From Amphimedon queenslandica (Eukaryota; Porifera; Demospongiae; Haplosclerida; Niphatidae), in assembly GCF_000090795.2 (NCBI RefSeq), contig NW_003546421.1:41600-65727 (forward strand): 24,128 nt of DNA. Direction: 5' to 3'. This document shows positions 19,002 through 24,128 of this stretch, piece by piece; the stretch's first letter is position 1; every line of letters begins with the position of its first letter. The position numbers and the translations under genes are program-made. Below the pieces are notes generated by a model. The model was not told where the DNA came from and searched no databases. It worked only from the letters and a program-made list of their open reading frames with translations.

Positions 19002-20876
19002 AAACTGATCTTATAGGACTAATGATTCAACTACTGCAACCACAAATATTTGATGATTGTGCATGCATAGTTACAATTTTTGCTGTATCCTTTTCATGTC
19101 TTTATTGCACGCACAATTGCTCTTAAGTGATTTAACTTATGCCATTATGTACACAAGTGTTTTGTAAACCTATGCACATTAATTTTTGTTTACATCTTGT
19201 AAAAGATGGGGTGACCTAATATGAAAATTTATTCTACCTTTATGATGTCATCAACAGTAATAGTGGAACAGATGAGTTTTGACAATTTTTATTGCTTAGC
19301 TGCTTTATTTTACAATGCTAAGTTTGCTTTAGTTTCAACAGCTACCTTTAGTGAATTTTTTTTATAATGGCAAGAACAATTAAGAAACAGATTAAATTTT
19401 AATTGTTAATAGAATGAGCAAAGTCAGCCATTTTATTACATTGATAGCATTTTTGGGGAGTTGATAAAATGCAATAATTAAATCAGAAAATTTACTTATA
19501 AACATATTTGAAACTTCACTATATCATGAGTGATGTAATTAGATAAAAAATTCAAATTTGATTGGAATCAATTCAAACTTTCTACACTACATAAAAACAT
19601 GTATATGTATCAGGAAAAATTATAAAAACTGAAAATTTTCTACCTTTCATTTTTGGCAAAATGTGGCCCGAGACCATGTACTACAGCACAGGGACTTTTA
19701 CCTGATTTTGGAGCAGCTTTTAAAATTTGTGAAAAATCCAAATTTGATCAGATTCAGCTCAAACTTTTTACACAACATAAATCCATGTATGTGCATCAGA
19801 AAAATTATGAAGATTGAGAATTCTCTTCTTTTCAATTTTGGCAAAATTTGGCCTAAGACCATGTATGAACTTTGGGCTAATTTTTGAGCAAATTAAAAAT
19901 TTATAAAAATCCAATTTTTATCAGAATCAGCTCTAACTTTCTTCAATGGACCATTAACATACAATTACTGATAAGATTCAAACAGCATGTTACATAATGT
20001 CACTCACTTAAGTCTCACTTGATGTAGTGTCTGTATTTGTATTCCATTATACTGTTTGTGTGTGTAAGGCAACAGGGAAATATTGTAATAGTGATTGTTT
20101 ATATGTTTTGATCATGTTGTTCACTGGATAGTCTCACACATTAACATAGTGTAAACATATGAAGTTTATACTATTAATTGTAACAGAACCAGTGATCTCT
20201 AAACTGTGTTGTTTATATGCAACTGTACCTACCTTTCCAATTGTATTATGTCTGTTATCATACAGTTCAAAATTTTGAGAGCTTTATAAATTGAGATTTT
20301 GTGATTCTTCAAATAACTCTGAAAATTCGCAATAATCATTTTATAGTGGTACAAGATAGCAGATAGTGTAAAACCAATACTTAATGAGCATTAAGAATTA
20401 CTTCTATCTATAACACTTTTATTTATGAAAACTATTTTATTACTTGTAAAAGTATGATTGCTATCGTTTATTCATGATTGTTACTTGTTTATATAGCTCA
20501 GTCATAGTTACACATAGACTGTCTTTGATGCTTTTAGCATTCTAATTAATACTTTTAATGTTTGCCTGTATAGGTATACATGTATACAATGAGTGTGGTG
20601 ACTAATGTAAATTTTGTATGCTTATTTTTAAACTACCTTGTGTACATATACATATATCTGTTTGTCTATCCTTTTTTACATGTTTCTGTTTTGGTAATGG
20701 CATTTATTTAGCTAAGAGTAAGATGTTTGCATTTCACTTAATCTATACTGCATGGTTCAATGCATAAACAATCTGTGCTAGTATAAAACATAGATTTAAT
20801 GTTTACACTGACATGATGTACATGTATACCATTAGCATGCTCTAAAATATTGTAAGCGTGTGTATTAAGTAAAGTA
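19002..20876. other. Type B intergenic spacer (second copy)
   Basis: Homologous to 4442-6277, including the ACCATTAACATACAATTACT and CACTCACTTAAGTCTCACTT runs near 19950-20030. No gene was recognised. From about 20230 on it diverges from the first copy and keeps no clear remnant of the + strand exon. Confidence 0.65.
19540..19950. repeat. Dispersed AT-rich repeat, three units
   Basis: Three successive units carry an AATCAGCTCAAACTTTCTAC-like core, followed in two of them by ACATAAAAACATGTATATGTA-like sequence and a CCATGTA run. It is the same family as 4980-5270. An open frame across it is fortuitous. Confidence 0.6.
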
Positions 20877-23245
20877 TCATTTAAAATGTCCAACTTTGTA
20901 TGGGTAAGATGAAACTTGAGGCTTTGTTCCAGGGACATCATACACCATAGAGTTATCAGTGTTACTGATAGCAACAGCTTCATAGTAGTTATTAGTATTA
21001 AGTGATGGTATGTCATTGTTCATCATTTCATATACTGGATCCTCTTTTGTAGTGATTGAAATGTCATTAGCCTCTTGAATTTGAGGTATAGTGTTTGTTT
21101 TACCTTAATAACATATTGAAATGATACAAAGTATTAATATACACATACTTTTACCTTTCTTCCTCAGTATTGCGATCATTGCCAGTGATAGTACGAGAAC
21201 AGTAAATGTTGTGAGTCCAAGGAGACCTCCCAGTATTATAACAATGATTTGTGATTGACCTACTGACAACAGAATCATGTACACATGTACATACTGTGCA
21301 AATCATACTTTGATAGTCAATATTGTTAGTAGCAGTAGTGAGCATTGCTGAAGTAGTCAGACTAGGTTCCATTGAAAGTATTGATTCATCACTGCTTGTT
21401 TGGTATATTATCAACTCTTTTGTACTTGATAATATGTTCTCTGCAATAATTGTATTGGATTTACATGTATATTGTCTCATTACTGTAATTACCTGTGTCT
21501 GATGGTTTAATCCAGTCCACTGTATATTGTATAACTATTGCTGGTGTCAGTATCTTTATTCCATTCTCAATATCATGTGCATATACAGTGTATGTTCCAT
21601 TATCAGTAAATGAATAACATGTTCCATTAGTTTGTATTGATTGTGGTATCAGTGTTGTTGTTGATGCTATTAATTGACATTCATTAAGCACTTCAGTAAT
21701 ACAAACAAAGCAGACAATATCTTCATTCCTCTCTATTATTATATCCTTTACATTATATGCATCTATAATAAGTACATACATACACTTACCATACATTGAT
21801 AATAGTATCTTACTTATTTCTGTTACATTAGAGCTACTAGTTCCATATGTACCAATTGCTGATACTGTTAGGTAATACAATGAATGGTCATTTAGTTTTA
21901 TATTCCAGTGTATAATATAAAACTCATCAATGTATTGAAGATTATCAATATCCAATGGACCTAATGTATTTAAAGCATTAGCTCCAACCAAAAGTAGTTG
22001 TATCTTCTTTATAAAGCACTGAAGTATCTAGTGATATAATTAATCTTATAGTGTATAGTGCAAAAGTTCTTACTTGAAATCTTATTATTAATGTTTCATT
22101 GGTTAGATATAATGCAGATACATTGTCAGGTTTTGGTGTCAAAGCTATATTATTTTTTAATTAGAGATCATTTTTAGTTACCCCTTATATGTACCTGTAG
22201 ATATGATTTTTATGTCTTCAGTGCAGTCGGTTCTTGCTTTTGGTAGAGTCAGTTTAAAAGTATAAAAATTGCAAAGGTTTATCTCATCAGTATAGTTATA
22301 TGCATAATGTCCAGTAACAGTAATTGTTTCATTAATTATTTGAATTGAATCAGTGATATGCAGAATAAGTGGACTGTTAATAGCTGGAATGCTAAGTTCC
22401 CATGATACTGTAATACTGTCAGGTGTAATGGATAGGAATTCAAACCTATTTATAACTAATTTAACCTTAATAATTATGTTAGGTTGATTAATAATACCTT
22501 GATCTAGTCTGTATACAATATTAGTCCATCCTGATACTGCATCATAGCAGTCTATGTCAGTAACATTATCAGTATTAGATAATGAATGATAATGACTACC
22601 AAAGTCATAAATAATACCAATGCCAGCTCCAGTTGTCCATCGTATGAGTCCACACTTGTATATAAACACAGCATATGTGGCATTACTTTGATGAGCTAAT
22701 ACAACCTGAAAATGATTAGACTACAACAAAAATTATTAATGAGTTATGGATGTAGATATTGTTCACCTCAGTATTGTTACAAATATTATCAATTGAGCAT
22801 ACATTATGCCAGTAGGCCCACAGTATCCATTCAACAGATACACTACTACCAGTTGAATTAGATAAGTAATCATTGACTTGATTACTCAATGAAAGATTTG
22901 TTGTTGGAGTTATAAGAGCGTAACGTATTTCACCACTTCTTCCAGTTAAATCTATTCTGTCATAATATACATCAATATAAAAGCCAGCATCAAGAGAGAT
23001 GTATCCTCTAGTCTGAATCTAGACAATAAGTATATTCATTATACTCATACATATTATACAATCCTTACATAAGCATAGTTATAACAAGAAGATCCAAATT
23101 TAAGTGTAGATGGCAATGAAACATTAGCATAAGAATTATTGCTGATTGTTAGATAGTCAGTAGGATACAGGAAGGGAAGGTAGTTACCCTCAGAGCTAAC
23201 AAGGAGACCATTGAAGTAGATAAGTATCACAAACACTATCATCAT
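20877..23245 (-). CDS. Gene 6: NIDO-FN3-FN3 receptor, reduced NIDO core, second tail type
   Basis: Ten exons: 23069-23245, 22767-23018, 22498-22705, 22195-22455, 22074-22144, 21814-22027, 21493-21762, 21309-21440, 21155-21259 and 20877-21103; 638 residues. As in gene 3, exon 1 ends in NYAY, the NIDO exon is short (84 codons) and lacks the PVIAPxWDD core, and FN3-1 ends LPKARTDCTED. The second FN3 unit is close to gene 2 (LLVGANALNTLGPL). The stalk is Ser/Thr-rich, and the membrane helix (IIVIILGGLLGLTT onward) ends in RKKGK. The tail has VYEMM (YxxM), NYYEAV, VYDVPG and YPYKVGHFK. In intron 3 the outer acceptor TTATAG seen in the other genes is mutated to TTATAA, leaving the ATTAG acceptor; that is why I chose ATTAG throughout. 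Its upstream DNA is neither type A nor B. Confidence 0.86.
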
Positions 23246-23319
23246 CTTTCACTAGTAATCTTACACTTTAGTTTTATTTGTTTTTATTAAAATAGTCTTG
23301 GATGGTATTATGTAATATA

Positions 23320-24080
23320 ATTGGGGCGAGCCTGAGCGAGCCCCACATAAACGAGACGAGTATGTCTGTATGTATACGTACGTCACCTCTATTTATGCGT
23401 AATACGGTAGATGCTATGCATTGAAAAGGGTATTTAATCTTACCTCGGGTCCACCTGCCTACCGTGGTCCACCGTCCTCTGTACCGATTGCCTAAAGAAT
23501 GAGACGGTGGCCACACTGCCCTGAGGAAGTGTGGCCAATGTATGGGCCCCACTTCAGCCCCTCCCCCCAGAATAACTGGGCCTTTCATGCGTTCCGGTCC
23601 ACCATGCCGGGGGGTTCTCCGCCCACGCAATGACATTCTGTGGGCGGACTAAACCCCCTGGTCTCCTGCCCCCTCATTGTGGTTGCACGAGGTGTGCCTC
23701 GAGGGGGAATCCGGAAACCCTCAAGGTGGTCCCACCCATATTTGGGGTGGGGCCAACCATCGGAGGGGATGACCCACAGATCATTATCTAGGGGGCAGAG
23801 CTTCCGTGGTGCCCATACTATCACACTGGGAAGGGACCCAGTGGAAAACCTAAACCTACTAGATGTTGGGTGGGTGGTGGAAGAACAATCGGAGGTGCTT
23901 CTTCCATGCTTGAGATCCTAAGTGAATGCTGGATGATGCTGGTCACCCACGCATGCACACAACTGAACTGCGTGGGTGTACAAGTGGGTTGCTACATTTG
24001 CATACTGCCCACGCCATGCAGTGGGTGCGTGGGTGGTCAATCCAAGCGAGGATGGCCCCTGCTGATTAACTCCATTTAAA
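23320..24080. mobile_element. GC-rich block, probable mobile element
   Basis: Base composition changes sharply to G+C-rich compared with the rest of the window. It begins near GGGGCGAGCCTGAGCGAGCC, a GCGAGCC direct repeat, and contains many CCCAC/GTGGG runs in both orientations. Open frames here are short, overlap on both strands and show no recognisable domain. It is absent from the other upstream regions, so insertion is likely, perhaps the untranslated part of a retroelement. The class cannot be given from sequence alone. Confidence 0.45.
23944..23978. repeat. 10-bp perfect hairpin in the GC-rich block
   Basis: CACCCACGCA (23944-23953) pairs with TGCGTGGGTG (23969-23978). A further GTGCGTGGGTGG copy about 50 nt downstream could pair with the same left arm or with GCCCACGCC nearby, so the structure may be larger. 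Confidence 0.7.
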
Positions 24081-24128
24081 CCATTGCTCTAAATGACATA
24101 TAAATTCAGTTTTCAATATTTCATAAAA

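Noticed and set aside
23274-24079. Several overlapping frames on both strands in the GC-rich block
   Set aside because: Long frames are expected by chance in GC-rich DNA. They overlap on opposite strands and none shows a known reverse transcriptase, endonuclease or zinc-finger pattern.

Overview
The window looks like nuclear DNA from an animal. It is AT-rich, gene-poor on the + strand, and its genes are split by very short GT-AG introns (mostly 41-60 nt). A demosponge such as Amphimedon is my best guess, from the compact introns, the NIDO/FN3 receptor architecture and the general style of the sequence. No database search supports this. There are no bacterial operons, rRNA, tRNA or CRISPR.

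The main content is a head-to-tail array of paralogous genes, all on the minus strand: gene 1 (only its 5' end, 63-856), gene 2 (1934-4441), gene 3 (6317-8662), gene 4 (9921-12482), gene 5 (16690-18989) and gene 6 (20877-23245). I rebuilt the exons by comparing copies. Every model keeps reading frame through 9-10 exons with the same intron phases (0,0,1,1,0,1,1,1,1), so the five complete copies all look intact, at about 635-683 residues. Each encodes a signal peptide, a nidogen-type (NIDO) domain, two fibronectin-III-like domains rich in N-glycosylation sites, a Ser/Thr-rich stalk, one membrane helix and a cytoplasmic tail full of short tyrosine motifs (YENQ, YEM[IM], NYTSL, YDVP). This is the layout of a cell-surface receptor that signals by recruiting SH2 adaptors. 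The copies differ most in the NIDO core, the stalk and the tail. The second FN3 unit is nearly identical in all of them.

The spacers between genes were duplicated too. There are two types: A (857-1933, 8663-9920, and 12483-16689 with large insertions) and B (4442-6316 and 19002-20876). Type A carries, on the + strand, what looks like the last exon of an unrelated gene, almost unchanged at 1351-1551 and 15941-16132 and cut short at 9090-9167. The gene 4-5 spacer holds an assembly gap of 10 N, a 556-bp direct tandem duplication and a nested inverted-repeat (foldback) element of about 1.36 kb. Smaller insertions sit at about 365-655, 9168-9437 and 16331-16573. The right end (about 23320-24080) is a GC-rich block unlike everything else, probably a mobile element, lying just upstream of gene 6.

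The most interesting reading is an expanded, mosaic family of receptor-like proteins in which adhesion-type ectodomains and phosphotyrosine tails have been recombined between neighbours. Some copies have lost docking tyrosines and some have lost the NIDO core. Function and expression are inferred only.
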